Below are positions 1 to 11,596 of a DNA stretch of 64,000 nucleotides, piece after piece; position 1 is the stretch's first letter, and each line of letters starts with the position of its first letter. The notes beneath the pieces were generated by a model. That model was not told the origin of the DNA, ran no database searches, and saw only the letters and a program-made list of their open reading frames with translations. The stretch covers positions 29,315,429-29,379,428 of the forward strand of contig QVOM02000029.1 in assembly GCA_003586115.2 (NCBI GenBank). The letters are read 5' to 3'. The translations under genes and the position numbers were made by a program. The DNA is from Salvator merianae (taxonomy: Eukaryota; Chordata; Lepidosauria; Squamata; Teiidae).

Positions 1-617
1 ATCCCAGTCTTCAGTACAAGAAATTTGAATATCAACAGCTTATAACTAAGGTCTGGATTTTGAACCCCTTACTCAGATGAAAATGAATTGTGGACACGTT
101 TAGCATAGATCAGCATCGAAGCACACTCCTGGTATAACTCAAACCCACATTTGAATAAAACAAGAAAACGTTTTTAACTACAGCACGGTATTGTTGGAAG
201 ATCTACCTTAACAAATCTTTACACTATGGATTTAGGCAAGTGCCTACAGTCAAGCTAACACATTTTAGGAAGAAGAAGGCTTTGCAGTATTAAACAGAGT
301 TGCATTTGTTGTTCTTCATACCCTTTTCTTGCTTTGCGCAAAGCTTTCGTTTGAGGGAGATGCAGTGGGTGTCCGTCCCCTTTATCATACAAATGATGCA
401 ATATGTAACTTGGAGCTGATGATGACAACCAATCCTCTGTTAATTCACAACATTTCCTGAGCTTCCCTCCCCAATCCCCAAAGCACAGAAAAATCACGTT
501 CCATAGGGGAATTCTGTACTAGTGACTGCATGGCTTATTACTTATCTGCATGAAGAGAGAAACAGAATTTTTGTTCCTCATGCAATGTATATGCACTAGT
601 TATTTTTTATTTTATCT
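1..617. other. Unassigned AT-rich sequence
   Basis: No gene, RNA or repeat is recognised here. The 80-codon minus-strand frame at 255-497 lacks splice sites or a familiar domain and is probably chance. The stretch reads like intron or intergenic DNA. Confidence 0.5.
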
Positions 618-737
618 TTACAGTACAATCTCCCACTCTCCCATGATCACTAAAATAACTTCCAGTGGGTTTACAGACAGAAAATGAAAGCAAATCTAAG
701 AGAATCTCCCAATGTCTTCTGTCCACAATGCTACAGT
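618..737 (+). repeat. Dispersed repeat, copy 1 (shared with about 2610-2880)
   Basis: The segment from gatcactaaaataact through gtcttctgtccaca matches the reverse complement of about 2770-2870 at roughly four bases in five. Both copies include a conserved tract around 'aatgtcttctgt'. Two minus/plus-strand frames over these copies give similar peptides (VDRRHW..LLDLLSFS..CKP), but that follows from DNA similarity and is not proof of coding. The family is not identified; it is probably an old transposon. Confidence 0.6.
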
Positions 738-2535
738 GGACACAGGCCAATGGTAACATCAGTGGTAATAGACACCCTTGGTTATAGACTCCCAAGGTGT
801 TTACACATTGCCTATGATGCCTTGTCTCTACTTTCTACTAGAAATGGTCCGAAGAAGGACAATTCAGATGACTTCTCAACACTGCCAGTATATTACTGTC
901 TCAATCCATGAGCTACCATTTGTCTCGATATGGGCTGAGCTTTAAATGTGTTTTGGGTTACCACATGTCAATATTAATTAACTATTAATATTTGTATCCA
1001 GAGATAAAACTGTTAACATCATATCATGGTAGAAGCTAGGCTTGAGGTATCTGTCAAACATTTCCTACAAATTTCTCATATAATTGATTTATAATTCGAT
1101 TTCTTTCTGAAAGTTTACATTTTTCTTGTGGAGGAACTTTTTTTAAAAAAAGCTTCTTCCTAGCTACACATTGTTTGCAAGCAGTTTTAAAGCGGTTTTT
1201 CACAGAAATACTGCAGATGTGTACATAATAAGACTTTGCTTTTCATTTCAGCTTTGGAACAAATTGCAAAATCTCTGAAATATTCCAACAGAACAGCTGG
1301 ACCAACTGGCTGTTCCAAAGGAAAGCCTTGAAGTGTACTGACTCTTTAGGCCACAGTTAGCCATTCCCCAACTGCCCTTTTCTAAAAATGGTCCTTCATA
1401 TCTCGCTCCGGTCACCACACCAACCTGCAGCTTGCCTCACCCTTTGGCTTCTAGTGCTCAACCATTAAACGGCCTCCTGCAGCCAAACCAAGCACACTGG
1501 AGAAGAGGAAAGATTTTCTCCAGGAGCAGCTGGTTCATCAAGGGAAAATTAGCAGCAACCCACAACAAAGGTTGAGTCGACTTTCCCTTTCTTCTTCATG
1601 CATACTTCAGTGCAGGCTTGCATTAACGAATTCACTGTTTTCATTTGCTTGCCTCTTGTCCATAATAAAACTTCCATGCTATAGTCAGTGGAATTAGTTT
1701 TCATATGGTTTGAAATGAACTGCAGCTTTCGCATGCATCAGCTACTGTAATGATCCAAAAAGGACATTAGTAACTCAGAAGGGCTTCCAGCAGGCATTTC
1801 ACAGAGCTGCAAAGGGAAACAGTGCAATTTTGCAGGGCTTCTGGATGAGGTATCAGACTGGTTCCAAGAAGCAAAACATTTCCCAATTCTGAGTTGATAA
1901 TGGGAAGACAACTAGGTGAACTGTTAGCAAAAGGAGTTAGAAGGAGAAGACGCCAGGGAGCCATGCTAGAGAACAGGCAGCAAGTGAACCCAGACGAAAA
2001 GCCTACGGCCTCTCAGCTGCATATGACACCACAGGACTGTGGGTCTTAGTCAAGAACCTTTACACAGTTGTGGTCTGGATTCTATTTTATTTCTAGGACA
2101 TTCTGGCTTGGGTTTGGACTCTTGAATTTAGAAGGGTTAGGATTTTAAAGTGTACTTTTAATATCAGGGCCACTCTGGGTCTTCAGAGTTGAAAGTCAGC
2201 TACTTTGTTTCTCTCTTTTTTATGAATAAAAGGTTTATTTTTTAACTTGTCTTTGAGGGGGATGTAAATCCCTCAGCTTTTGATCACACACCTTCATGAC
2301 AGGACTAGCAGAAATAACAGCCTAATGTGGTCACAGGCTTGTTTCATCTTTTCATAGTAAAAGGGAAGGGAGAAGCAGAATTGACTTAAGGTGCAATCAG
2401 ACACTGTTAAAGAGTCGCTTTTTGGGTGACTTTCATTCTTATCCAGTTGACATCAATCCTCAGCATGTGACTTCTTAGATCTTGAAGCCGAGGAAAGGTT
2501 GGTTCAGTGATGAACAGGATTTCTCAATACTGGAG
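738..2535. other. Unassigned sequence
   Basis: No recognisable gene or repeat. It holds short chance frames only (684-911 plus, 1549-1734 minus, 1767-1964 minus). It is mixed-composition DNA consistent with intron or intergenic sequence. Confidence 0.45.
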
Positions 2536-2598
2536 TCATCTCTTTTTTTTAAACTGAAATGATCTTTCCTTTGGTGTAAAAACTGCATAATCAACAAT

Positions 2599-2609
2599 GG
2601 GGGGGGGGG
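2599..2609 (+). repeat. Homopolymer G11
   Basis: A run of 11 G inside the dispersed repeat copy at 2610-2880. Such runs are prone to length error in sequencing. Confidence 0.9.
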
Positions 2610-2880
2610 TGTCCTGCCCAGAGAGGAAGGTGCCAGTGACGCTGCCTGCTCCTATTTGTACATTAGAATATCCAAATTTCCAAAAATATGGAAACCCTTG
2701 ATTCCCTTGCTCTACATGTGGGAGAAAGCATGGGGAAAGAATATTTGCAAATCTTTCCCAAGCACTGTAGACAGAAGACATTGGGGGGTTCTGTTAGATC
2801 TGCTTTCATTTTCTCCTTGTAAACCCATTGGAGGTTATTTTAGTGATCTTGGGAAAGCAGAGCATGATACAAGAAAGCTG
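2610..2880 (-). repeat. Dispersed repeat, copy 2 (longest, minus strand)
   Basis: This copy joins the two halves of the family. Its high-coordinate half (about 2760-2870) pairs with 618-737. Its low-coordinate half (about 2610-2755) pairs with 15951-16101, sharing the phrases 'ggatattctaatgta' and 'tttccatatttttgga' when read on the minus strand. Family name unknown. There are no terminal inverted repeats that I can see. Confidence 0.6.
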
Positions 2881-4726
2881 AAGTAGGAGAGCCTGTATTT
2901 AGTTATATTTATTTATATCCTGAAATCTATTTGGTAATGCTGATTATTTCACATGTTCAAATGCACAAAAAACTATTGTTAGGTCTAATGGGATGGGTTA
3001 TGTTAAGCTTTTTTATACCATTATAAAACAGCTTGACATGCACCATGTTTCCTTCTTTTTCTGTGTCTTCCTAACTGCAGTTGCCCGTCACACAATATCA
3101 GTATATTTTCTGGCTGCCTAAAGAGCCAGTTCACTCCCTCACGTCTCATATGCTTCCGTTCCAACATTTCTGAACATTTGCTTCAGCTAACAGATCAACT
3201 CCATTAAGTTCATCACAGTTTCAGAGTTGAAGGTTAGGGCATATCAGTCAATTGCTCCTATGAATGATCTCCGTATGCGTGTGTTTTGTTTTGTTTTCAA
3301 CAGAGTCATATCTGGGTTTTGATCTGTGTTCAAGTGTCTAGTTTCTTATCTGCACGGCATTCAGTAATATTTTTATGTAGAACTATAGTAATGCTGTTGC
3401 TTATGAAGATTATGTTATAAAGCATCACATTATCAGACTTTGTTCTTGAATGCCTCAAAACATTCCTCCAGTAAAATTTTGCCATGTCCTTCAGCTTCTT
3501 TAAAACAAGCACACAAGTGAGAGTGTGGAGATAAAAGCTAGGATAAAAATATTTTAATACAGGAAAAAAATGTGTTTTTTTGTTGTCTTCCTCTTTATAC
3601 ATTTATATCATCTTTCAATTTTTGATGCAGTTATTATTGATCTAAAATGAATACTAACACTAAAGTCTGCTCTGCTGCAATACACTATGTAAATGTGAAA
3701 GAATGATGTTTAACTCTGTAAGGGCTAGAGCTGTGCCAATCTGCATGTGATAGCATTCACGCACTAACTGAATATCACACTGCATCAGGACACCTCACTT
3801 ATACCACAAATCTCTTGAAAAATGCCAAAGCTGAGCTGCTTACACATGTGCAAAAGGCCAGATGACAAAATCTGAAGGCCAGATGACAACCTTATTTTTC
3901 ATAACAACTAATATTAATAACTTCAGTTCTTATTAGTAAACTCACCTAATGAGGCTTTTTAAAGAAGAAAATATAAACAGTTAAAAAAAAAGTAAGATAG
4001 CCATCAAATGTGAACAGTTACATGACGAATAATCATATTCATGATAAAAAGCTGAGCGCCATTGCCATATTGCATTTGTATAACTTATCTTTATAAGAAG
4101 GCCAAATCTTGGATATATATGGGACAAAGGGAGTCTGTGATGTGAAGGCCAGACAGCTTACATCTTACTTTCCGAGGCTAGAAAACGCAGAACTACAACA
4201 TCTATCAGTAAGCCCCAAACCTTTGCTTGTCTAGTATTCATGGCCATGATGGGCCAAATAGTCAGTCACACCACAATCAGTCACACAAAAATTGCAACAA
4301 TGCTCAGTTGACAGTCATAAAGACCCACTCAGTGTGGAACTATATGTCACTAAATTTCCTTTGAATCATGAAATCATAAAATAGAATGCAATGACAGAAA
4401 AGAATTGTATAGAACCAAAGTTCAAATGACAACGATCAGTTTGAAGGGACATCAAGTCCCTTATCATAACTTCTGGTGCCTACTGAAGACACATCGGGTC
4501 TTTCCACTGTGAATCTTTTCTTGTTTTCCCTGTTGCTTTTAATTATGGTTTTACATATGATGATTGTATTTAACTGATTTTGTATGCATTGCTTTGAGAT
4601 TTTATATAAGAAATGACATACAAATATTTTAAATACAGAAATAATAATCATGCACAAATACCCACCAGGAGATGAGTATTGGCTACAGTAGCAGCTGATA
4701 GTGAGAGACTGCCCTGAACCACCATG
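2881..4726. other. Unassigned AT-rich sequence
   Basis: Nothing recognisable. A 90-codon minus-strand frame (3330-3602) and a 73-codon one (4436-4657) show no domain or splice context and are treated as chance. Confidence 0.45.
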
Positions 4727-5019
4727 TAGAGATGTGCAAAATTTGTTTTGTGTTTGTAAATTTGATTGAATATTTCACATTTGTGGATATTCAAACTTAA
4801 TCAAAAATATGGGGTTTTTTGCATTTTCAGAGTTTGACTGAAATAAACCAGCCTTTACCCTTACAGAAGGGCATTTTCAATAGGCAAAACATTGCAAAAG
4901 CATGAAAACAAACACAAAAAAATGTTTTTTTGACATTGTGATTTGCTAACAAAGCAAAACTACAGCTTTTAGCTTCAACAGCAAATCGAAAATGCAAATT
5001 TTGTTCCTGCACTTCCCTA
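4727..5019 (+). mobile_element. hAT-like non-autonomous element with 8-bp target duplication
   Basis: The left end is TAGAGATGTGC and the right end, reverse-complemented, is TAGGGAAGTGC, so the termini are inverted repeats. The flanks CCACCATG (4719-4726) and CCACTATG (5020-5027) match at 7 of 8 bases, which fits the 8-bp target site duplication made by hAT transposases. The interior is AT-rich and has no transposase frame, so any past mobility needed an enzyme supplied in trans. The ends resemble those of the long copy at 8691-9443. Confidence 0.65.
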
Positions 5020-5027
5020 CCACTATG

Positions 5028-5316
5028 CAGTTTTGTCAGACTTGTTTCAAGTCTGTCATGAAGTATGATCATTAGAGCAGGTCAGACTAAAGCAAGATCT
5101 ACAGCGTGTGGTTGACTTCAAACAAGCCTAAGAAATTGGTGCACAACAGTTCCAATCACTTCTGATGCATTCTGCTCTGCTGGCTACTACTGATTGCCCA
5201 AACTCCTTCTAGATAACCAGGAATCAACAGTACTTTTCATGAGCTTAGGTAGTGGGGCTTTAAACTATTTGCTTTACAAGGAAAGCATAAATGGGATCCA
5301 TTACAGAGATTAAGAG
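5028..5316. other. Unassigned sequence between two transposon relics
   Basis: Nothing is recognised in this stretch between the GATGTGC-ended element and the short palindromic one. Confidence 0.4.
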
Positions 5317-5491
5317 TGATTTTGCACTGACTGGTGTACTGGACCAGCAAGTGTACTAGGAGCCTGCCTTCCACATGTAGGCACAGTTTAAGGAAGGTCC
5401 CACGTGGGTCCTTCCTTAGATCACACCAGCATGCAGAAGGAAGGTTCTTAGTACACGTACTCATTTGGTATATCAGCCATTGCAGAATTTT
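5317..5491 (+). mobile_element. Short palindromic MITE (about 175 bp)
   Basis: The left arm begins gattttgcactgactgg and continues into 'ggaccagcaagtgtact'. The right arm, read on the minus strand, begins aaaaattctgcaatgg and runs through 'gtacgtgtactaagaacc'. The two arms pair over most of their length, so the transcript or single strand could fold into a hairpin. The arms match those at 18815-18953, 44957-45060, 50811-50911 and 56204-56376. Chance frames on both strands (5237-5558) come from the palindrome. Confidence 0.7.
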
Positions 5492-5654
5492 TATAACTTC
5501 ATGCAGCAGGGATACAAATCAAGAGCATCCTTCACCCATACTCTTTTCTTCTAGTTAAGTCTTGTATCATCTTCTCCCCTCATAGGTTTTAATGCCAATG
5601 GCTGCTGTTCATAAGTTTTAATACCACTGACCCTTTTGGTGTCTGTAACATCAT

Positions 5655-5905
5655 TTAGTGAGCCAATTTGCCCTTGCGGTTAGCATGTCAGACTCTTACC
5701 TGGAACCCTCCCAGTTCGAGTCTGTACTCAAAATGAAGCCAGCTGGGTGACCTTGGGCTCATCACAGCTCTGATCTGAGTTCTCACAGCCCCACCTCTAC
5801 CTCACAAGGTGTCTATTGTGGGGAGAAAAACAGAAGGTTTGCCAGCTGCTTTGAGTCCCCTCAGGGTGAGAAAAGCGGGGTACAAAAACCAACTCTTTTT
5901 ATAAG
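5655..5905 (+). repeat. tRNA-derived SINE (squamate type)
   Basis: The head looks like a tRNA-derived pol III promoter: an A-box-like 'ggttagcatgtcagactc' and a B-box-like 'cagttcgagtctg'. The body has 'agccagctgggtgacc', 'ttgggctcatcacagctct', 'cacctctacctcacaagg' and a tail 'gagaaaagcggggtacaaa'. This layout matches a very common lizard/gecko SINE. A poly(A)-like tract and (AT)-rich tail follow. It is full length or nearly so, moderately diverged. Confidence 0.8.
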
Positions 5906-7084
5906 ATTACAGTTATAAATACTTACAATAAAAAATAAAAATCATTAGATAAGTATTTTTGTTATATTCTATAAATAAATTTAAAAATCCTAATTTGGAA
6001 AAATCATTAACTGAGACTTGTGAGGGTCTGCAAGTTTTCACAATGCTTCAGTATTGTTCATGACCCAGCATTTTGTTTGGTATTGACTTTCAAGCCCAAG
6101 AGGAAAAAAGAAGCAGCTAGAAAACATGACTGACAGGCCAATCCACAGGCAACTTAAGCCAAAGTAATTGGACTTAACTCAGTTTGTTGCTATAGATTTC
6201 AGTGGAATTCGATCAGCTTAAAACACAAATACCTTTTTTCTTAAAATGAGAAGTGGGTTACGATAAGAGAACAGAACAGGTTTACTAAGCAATACTTCAG
6301 TACAGCTTACTCCTAGGTAAGTGGAATGGGACTAGAATCCCAGCTATTTTTTAATCAAGTCACAGTGTACTGTGTACAATGGTGGTGAGAAATTCTTTGA
6401 TATGTCACACTCTCTAAGCAATTATTCTACTTAATGACTACTACCATCAAAAGGAAACTGAAATCTTCCGCCTATAGCCAAGAATTAGTCATGATCATTA
6501 ACAATCATAGATAAATGGCACTATACATAAAGCAATACACTATATTACAAACTTCTACAATGTGTTCATTTCATGTTAAATTAGCAGTATCTCACAGCAT
6601 ATGATCCAGCTGAAGCTAGATCACTGGAATACCAGATACAATCCTGGCTTAACTTCAAGTCCACCCTAATATATAGCTGACCAGTTTCCCTTGTTTCTCT
6701 AGCGAAAGGAAGGGTGCTCCTCCAGTTCAATGCCTGACTCATTCCTTAAGAAGCCAATCCAAACCTCAAGGCACTTCCACCAGAGGGAGCCATGTAAATT
6801 TCCTATCCGCCCTTGGTGATCTGTAATCAGCTACAGACCACATATGTTCAAGGGGGATTTAAACGTTTTGTTCCGTACGTTCATTTAGCTGTTAATATCC
6901 AACACCCAGGTTGCTTTTTAACATTTTTCCATTAATCTTCCTTGGGAACTAGTAATCACTATAAATATTATGACAAAGTTATTCTCTTGATTATTAAAAC
7001 CAGCCAGGCATTCTGGTGGGCTAGCAACACTGTAGTTTTGTCTTACATAAAAGGTCTTTATAAAACAGGAATTTTAATAATCAG
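5906..7084. other. Unassigned AT-rich sequence
   Basis: No gene or repeat recognised. The composition is typical of intron or intergenic DNA. Confidence 0.45.
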
Positions 7085-7370
7085 GCAAGAATAAATCCTC
7101 ACATTCTGTGCTGTTTCTCCCTCCCCTTTAGATTTCTCACCTGCCAACATCCGTTTCTCTTTGTGCCACAAATGCAGACTAGGAGCATTTGACAAGAATC
7201 TCTAGAAAATGGGCTATGGCTAAATTCATCCTTGTTTCGTTTGAAAAGAATGACCAAGGTTTGATATTCGGCTTCTAGGTCATGGTTTCACCTTGACAAA
7301 AGCTCTTTCATTGCGAGCGCTAACATTTGCCAGGATCCCTAAGGTGTTTTCATTTTTGTCAGGCCCTGTG
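7085..7370. promoter_or_regulatory. Candidate conserved non-coding element
   Basis: This is a complex, non-repetitive stretch, unlike its AT-rich or repeat-derived surroundings. It includes the distinctive 'ttgcgagcgctaacatttgcc'-like tract near 7311-7331 with rare CpGs. I see no open frame with splice sites. The call is an inference from texture only; alignment to other amniotes would decide it. Confidence 0.25.
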
Positions 7371-8690
7371 TTTAAAAAAAAAGAAAGAAAGCCATGAAGT
7401 GGGGGAAAAAAAAGATAAATCTTAATTCACAAGCTGCAGGACTATCTCTGTGTCTCCAGCACAAAACTTCAAATTCAATCCCAAAAGTGGATGCGTATTA
7501 GAAGTCTGCAGATTTAAACCTTGTCCACCATGATCAAACTGGATTTATGGAGCATCATAACTCTCCAGACACCATCCAGCAGCTTATTAATTTAATAGAC
7601 TCCTGTCCATTCCATGATGTTCCTGCCCTGACAGTCTCTCAAGATAAGGTGAAAGCCTTTTGACAGGACAGAGTGCATATATATTTTCTTCTGTTTTCTC
7701 CTAGTATAGGATTGTCGACAACTTGAAATGTGTGGCTCAGCAAATTTGTGGTATGTTTGTGTGCTTCTTGTTTAGTTTTGTACTGAAGACAAAAGCAACT
7801 TGCTTCCTGTGAAGCAAATTCTTTGTAAGGAAGGATGTTTCCTCAAGTCCAAGAACTCTAGCAGTGCTTGGAAAAAAATAATATTTAGGTGAGTAAGAGG
7901 GAAAATGATACATATTTTCACAGGTTTTGTACGCAGTTCATTCCAGGGGATCATTTATTAGCACTGCCATTGAATTTTATTAAATACAAAATACTGAGTC
8001 CAACGTGAAACTTTTAATGTAAGGAATTTAAATGGAAGAGACAAACATTTCATTGTTATGACTGAAATTTCTGGAGTACTCATGGTTTCCTAATTATCAT
8101 CAAATTTCAACAAAAGCAAGTGAAAGGATAAAGCATGTGTGTGTATATTATTGTTTTGAAAATGTGAAGCAAAGCAAAGTAAATTCTCAGAGACAGAGAG
8201 GTGACTGTACATTCACACTTGCTAATTCGCTGGACTTCTGTTGTACACACTATACTTTCCACACAAGCCATCACATTTAGGTGTGTTGCACAAGTAAAGT
8301 TCACTTCACTATCATCATCAGATTTAATACTTGCCAACTGAAGAGTTCCATTTGCACATCAGAATGGTCACAGAAATTTGCATCAGAATTACTGTGTAGA
8401 ATTTCTTTGCAAGGACCGTGTAAAGGATGCTACTTTAGCACACTTTATTCTTAGCTTGACACACTGCCACTTATTTCTGATTTTATGTTTGTTTTTATTC
8501 CAGTAAGCTCATTCTTTAGTGCAGGGTGCCTAATTGTGACAGAACAGCACCAACAGAAGGGGTTAGTGTGTAATACTCTAGCTTCTGCTAAACCACAAGC
8601 ATCATTAGTCCCAGTCACAATGGCCAAAGGCAAGGAATAATGAGAGTTTAAGTTCAACAAAATATGGAAAGTCATATATAAGCTCCTCAT
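7371..8690. other. Unassigned sequence
   Basis: No recognisable feature. Chance frames at 7772-7954, 8107-8337 and 8451-8690 (all minus) lack domains and splice context. Confidence 0.4.
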
Positions 8691-9443
8691 AAGGATGTGC
8701 CAAACTTTGGTTCATAAGAAGTTTGTTTCTTACAAACTCCTTTTGGAGTCCAGACTGACAACCCCAAGCTCTCTTTGACACCTGTAAGCAACTCATGAAT
8801 CCCATCAAAAAATTACGAGGGACTCCACACTGGCCATTACCATTATTGCCCTCTCCAGGGGGTGAGGATGGGGCTCACGCAATACATCGTCATACATCAG
8901 CAACATGCATGATGCAGGGTGAGGAGGCCTCCTATTCCTCCACCTCCAGCCTTGGGCTTATTCTTGGATGCTTGCATTGATACCTTGGGCAGCGGTTGCT
9001 GCTGCTTCTGCACTGGTGCCCCCTGGGCCTTGCCAGCTGCCTTGCTCTTATCTGAGGAACTGCTGGTAGTGGTGGTGCTTGTTGCAATTGCAGCAGTAGT
9101 GATGGTGGTGACAGTACTGTGGCATGGATGAGGCAGGCAATGGCAGTAGTGGTGGTGGCGAAAGGTGCACTGGCCTGGGTTACCCTTCCATTGAAAATCC
9201 CTATAACCTTTGGAGGACAGGTGAAGATGCATCATGATGATGCATAACATGGTCTAGCCATGGAGATGACACATGTATGGCCCCACCCTTGGTTGCGCTT
9301 CTGGGAATGATGAGGTCTCCACACTTTTTTGTGAGTTGTTTACAGGTGCTGAAGAAAGGGTTGTCAAGTAAAGCACCTGACAGTCCTGGGCTTCTAAAAG
9401 CAGTTCGTACTTCCATGAACTGTAGTTCAGCACATCCCTAAGA
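8691..9443 (+). mobile_element. Long terminal-inverted-repeat element with internal ORF
   Basis: The left end (taaggatgtgcc..aact..ggttcat..gaagt) pairs with the reverse complement of the right end (tagggatgtgctgaact..gttcat..gaagt). The pairing resumes further in at 'cacctgtaagcaactca' versus 'cacctgtaaacaactca', giving diverged arms of about 130 bp or more. The middle, 8897-9250 on the minus strand, is open for 117 codons. It is rich in H, T and S and then K, Q, A, P and G, with no transposase signature. The ends match the element at 4727. No clean target duplication was found. Confidence 0.6.
8897..9250 (-). CDS. Low-complexity ORF inside a transposon (doubtful gene)
   Basis: This 117-codon frame begins in a His-rich stretch, passes through a Thr/Ser run (STTTTSSSSDKSK) at about residues 59-71, then a Lys/Gln/Ala/Pro part (QGAPVQKQQQPLPK) and a Gly run near the C terminus. 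There are no membrane segments and no catalytic motif. It lies wholly between the inverted repeats of the 8691-9443 element. It could be a captured and decayed gene fragment, but trinucleotide-rich DNA (ggtggt, gcagca) easily yields chance frames. I recognise no family. Confidence 0.15.
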   Translation of the reverse strand: MLCIIMMHLHLSSKGYRDFQWKGNPGQCTFRHHHYCHCLPHPCHSTVTTITTAAIATSTTTTSSSSDKSKAAGKAQGAPVQKQQQPLPKVSMQASKNKPKAGGGGIGGLLTLHHACC

Positions 9444-10023
9444 TTTACTAAGTACTAATATTGCTCTATCATGTCTATATTATAGTCTTCTAAATTATCA
9501 ACTCCTTCTAGTTTTCAATTGGATTAAGTCATCCTTTTCTAGTTTTCTCTCTTAAGCTTAACTAAAAAAGACAAAAGTATATGGCTCTGTTTTATTACTG
9601 TCACAAAAAGAGAGTGCTTTTCTCCAGTTATTTTAAGAACTGCATTCAGTAAATTTTTAAATGTTATACACTTAAGTTTGCAATCTGAGGATCGAATAGT
9701 AATCCATTCAGGAATTCTTCCACTAGTAAAACAAATGAAACACTATTTTTATCAATCTTCTGGATTATCTGTTCCATAGTTTTGTAGGACAGTCCAGAAA
9801 GCTACATGGGAATCAGTTCCATTGAGTTAAGTTGGAATTACTGCTACCCATGGGTGGCAAAATGAGGATCACTGGGTGGAGAAGATAAGGCAATGTCTTG
9901 ATAGAAGGGCTCACTCTTCCTTGGCCAAATACAGTCTTAGGCTATGACACAACTGGGTCAAGTTTGGAAGAGCAAAGCAGGTCTTAGACTCAACCTACAC
10001 ACAAAAAAGGAAATGGATCAAAA
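9444..10023. other. Unassigned sequence
   Basis: Nothing recognised. Confidence 0.4.
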
Positions 10024-10155
10024 GCTGCTTGGAGGTGGTAGTATTGCATACTAGTACTTTAATCTATTAAAAGCCAGAAAAGGTACTTCCAAAATGCATT
10101 CTAAGGCCTTTAATGTGAATAAGAGGTGGAATGGGAACACCTGCATCTGCATTCT
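10024..10155 (+). mobile_element. Palindromic MITE, GCATCCACATGCTAG-arm family, degraded copy
   Basis: The left arm 'ggaggtggtagtattgcatactagtact' pairs loosely with the right arm, which read in reverse contains 'gtagtagaatgcagatgcaggtgttcccat'. The middle phrase 'ggcctttaatgtgaata' is shared with 44575-44745 and 15326-15520. The three copies define one small family of about 130-200 bp. Confidence 0.5.
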
Positions 10156-10194
10156 ACTACCCCTTTATCCTGGCCTTTGTCTGAGGGAACGGCA

Positions 10195-10317
10195 TGCCCC
10201 TTCAATACATTGTTTTAGCTAACTTATATTATCAGTTTTTATACTGATTTTACTGTAAACTGCCCTTAAGACTTTCAGCATAGGGTGGGATAAAAATACC
10301 ATTAAATAAATAAATAA
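10195..10317 (+). repeat. LINE 3' tail (L2/CR1-like)
   Basis: The segment has the standard sauropsid LINE ending: 'gtaaactgcccttaagac', then 'gggtgggataaaaatacc' and a terminal (TAAA)n-type tract. It is a 5'-truncated copy with no coding part left. Confidence 0.6.
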
Positions 10318-11596
10318 GCCACTTTGCAGGGTTTTTTTAATATGTGAGGATACATCCTTTCAGACAAATCATTGTTTTATTTAACTTCTCCCAGAGTTGT
10401 TCCTAAATATACCAGTCTTTATATCAAAATTTACCTCCTTACTCAAGTTTTCAATCCTATTTCACAACAGAGAAGTATCATTCACTTTTAAAATTCAATA
10501 CAATCAACTTTTGAATTAGGGATATGCATGAACTTTTCTATGTGTGGTTCAGTGCACATTGAACCGGTTTGTTGAACCCTTCCCCACCGCACTTCCATGC
10601 TCCCTTAATGGAAAACAAAGTTTGTTTGCAGTGGCCCAGGAGTCATTTAAATCTATTGTGCTATGGACATGGTTTCTTGCAATGGGTATTTATTATGGAA
10701 ACATACACTTACACCAGAATCAGGCTTGGCTCAGTATGCAAATGGTTTGCCAGGCAAATTCTAAGGATTAATCCTTGGATCTTCTGCATGCAGAGAACAC
10801 AGTCTGTCATGGAGATACAATCCAGAATACTAGACCTAGTGTTCTTAGAAGTTTAATATGTGAAAAATTATGGAAGATCTATAAATCAGAAAAATTACAT
10901 CATGCAATATATTTCTTGCTTAACTTCTCAGAACTATATACAGAATGTATTCAATTTATAATTTTTAAATAATCAATCTCTTCATAAAATCAACACATCA
11001 ATGAGATGATTAAGGCACCATCCAGATAATACCCTGCTTTAGATCACTGTGGTGACGACTGAGCCTTAGCAACACGCTACGGCCCCCTGATAGCAAAGGA
11101 AATGCTGCTGTGGATGGAACTGCCACCTGCAGTAGCAAAAAATGGAATCAGGGTAGGTGCTAGAAGTGTGTCCAGAAGTGTACTGCAGCTCTGGGTCCCA
11201 AATTACTTTCTCTTCCTCTGTACATCCACTCAGGGAAGGAGAGGTGACTCTATGAGAAATACCTAGGAGTAGTTTCTCAGTTGGCTGGAACAAAAGGGGG
11301 AGTTTCCCCACCCCACCTCCTGGTTCTCCAAAAACAGCTCAAAGTGGCCACATAGCTGCAGGCTCTCTCTCTTTTCTTTGTTAGGTTTTTTTCCCCAAGC
11401 AGTCCGAGAGGCGTTTTAAAAAGATAACATTTTGATGTGTAATCTTAAATAGAACTGAGAAGGAAAGAGGACAGATGCTTACACAAGCAAAAACTCAGTA
11501 CTCGCTGAAAATATTCAACAAAATTCATCTGAATGTGAACTAAGCAATCTTACGTAACTCTCAGTTGTTTTATTGGATTTGGATCGCAGAAACAAT
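10318..11596. other. Mostly unassigned; possible GATGTGC-family fragment at 10516
   Basis: At about 10516 the sequence 'tagggatatgcatgaac' resembles the ends of the elements at 4727 and 8691, and 'gaaccggtttgttgaac' follows. No matching right end was found, so this would be a fragment. Overlapping chance frames (10544-10972) show no known domain. The remainder is featureless. Confidence 0.35.

Noticed and set aside
5655..5905. A functional tRNA gene
   Set aside because: The A/B-box region is tRNA-like, but the cloverleaf is broken and the downstream body is SINE.
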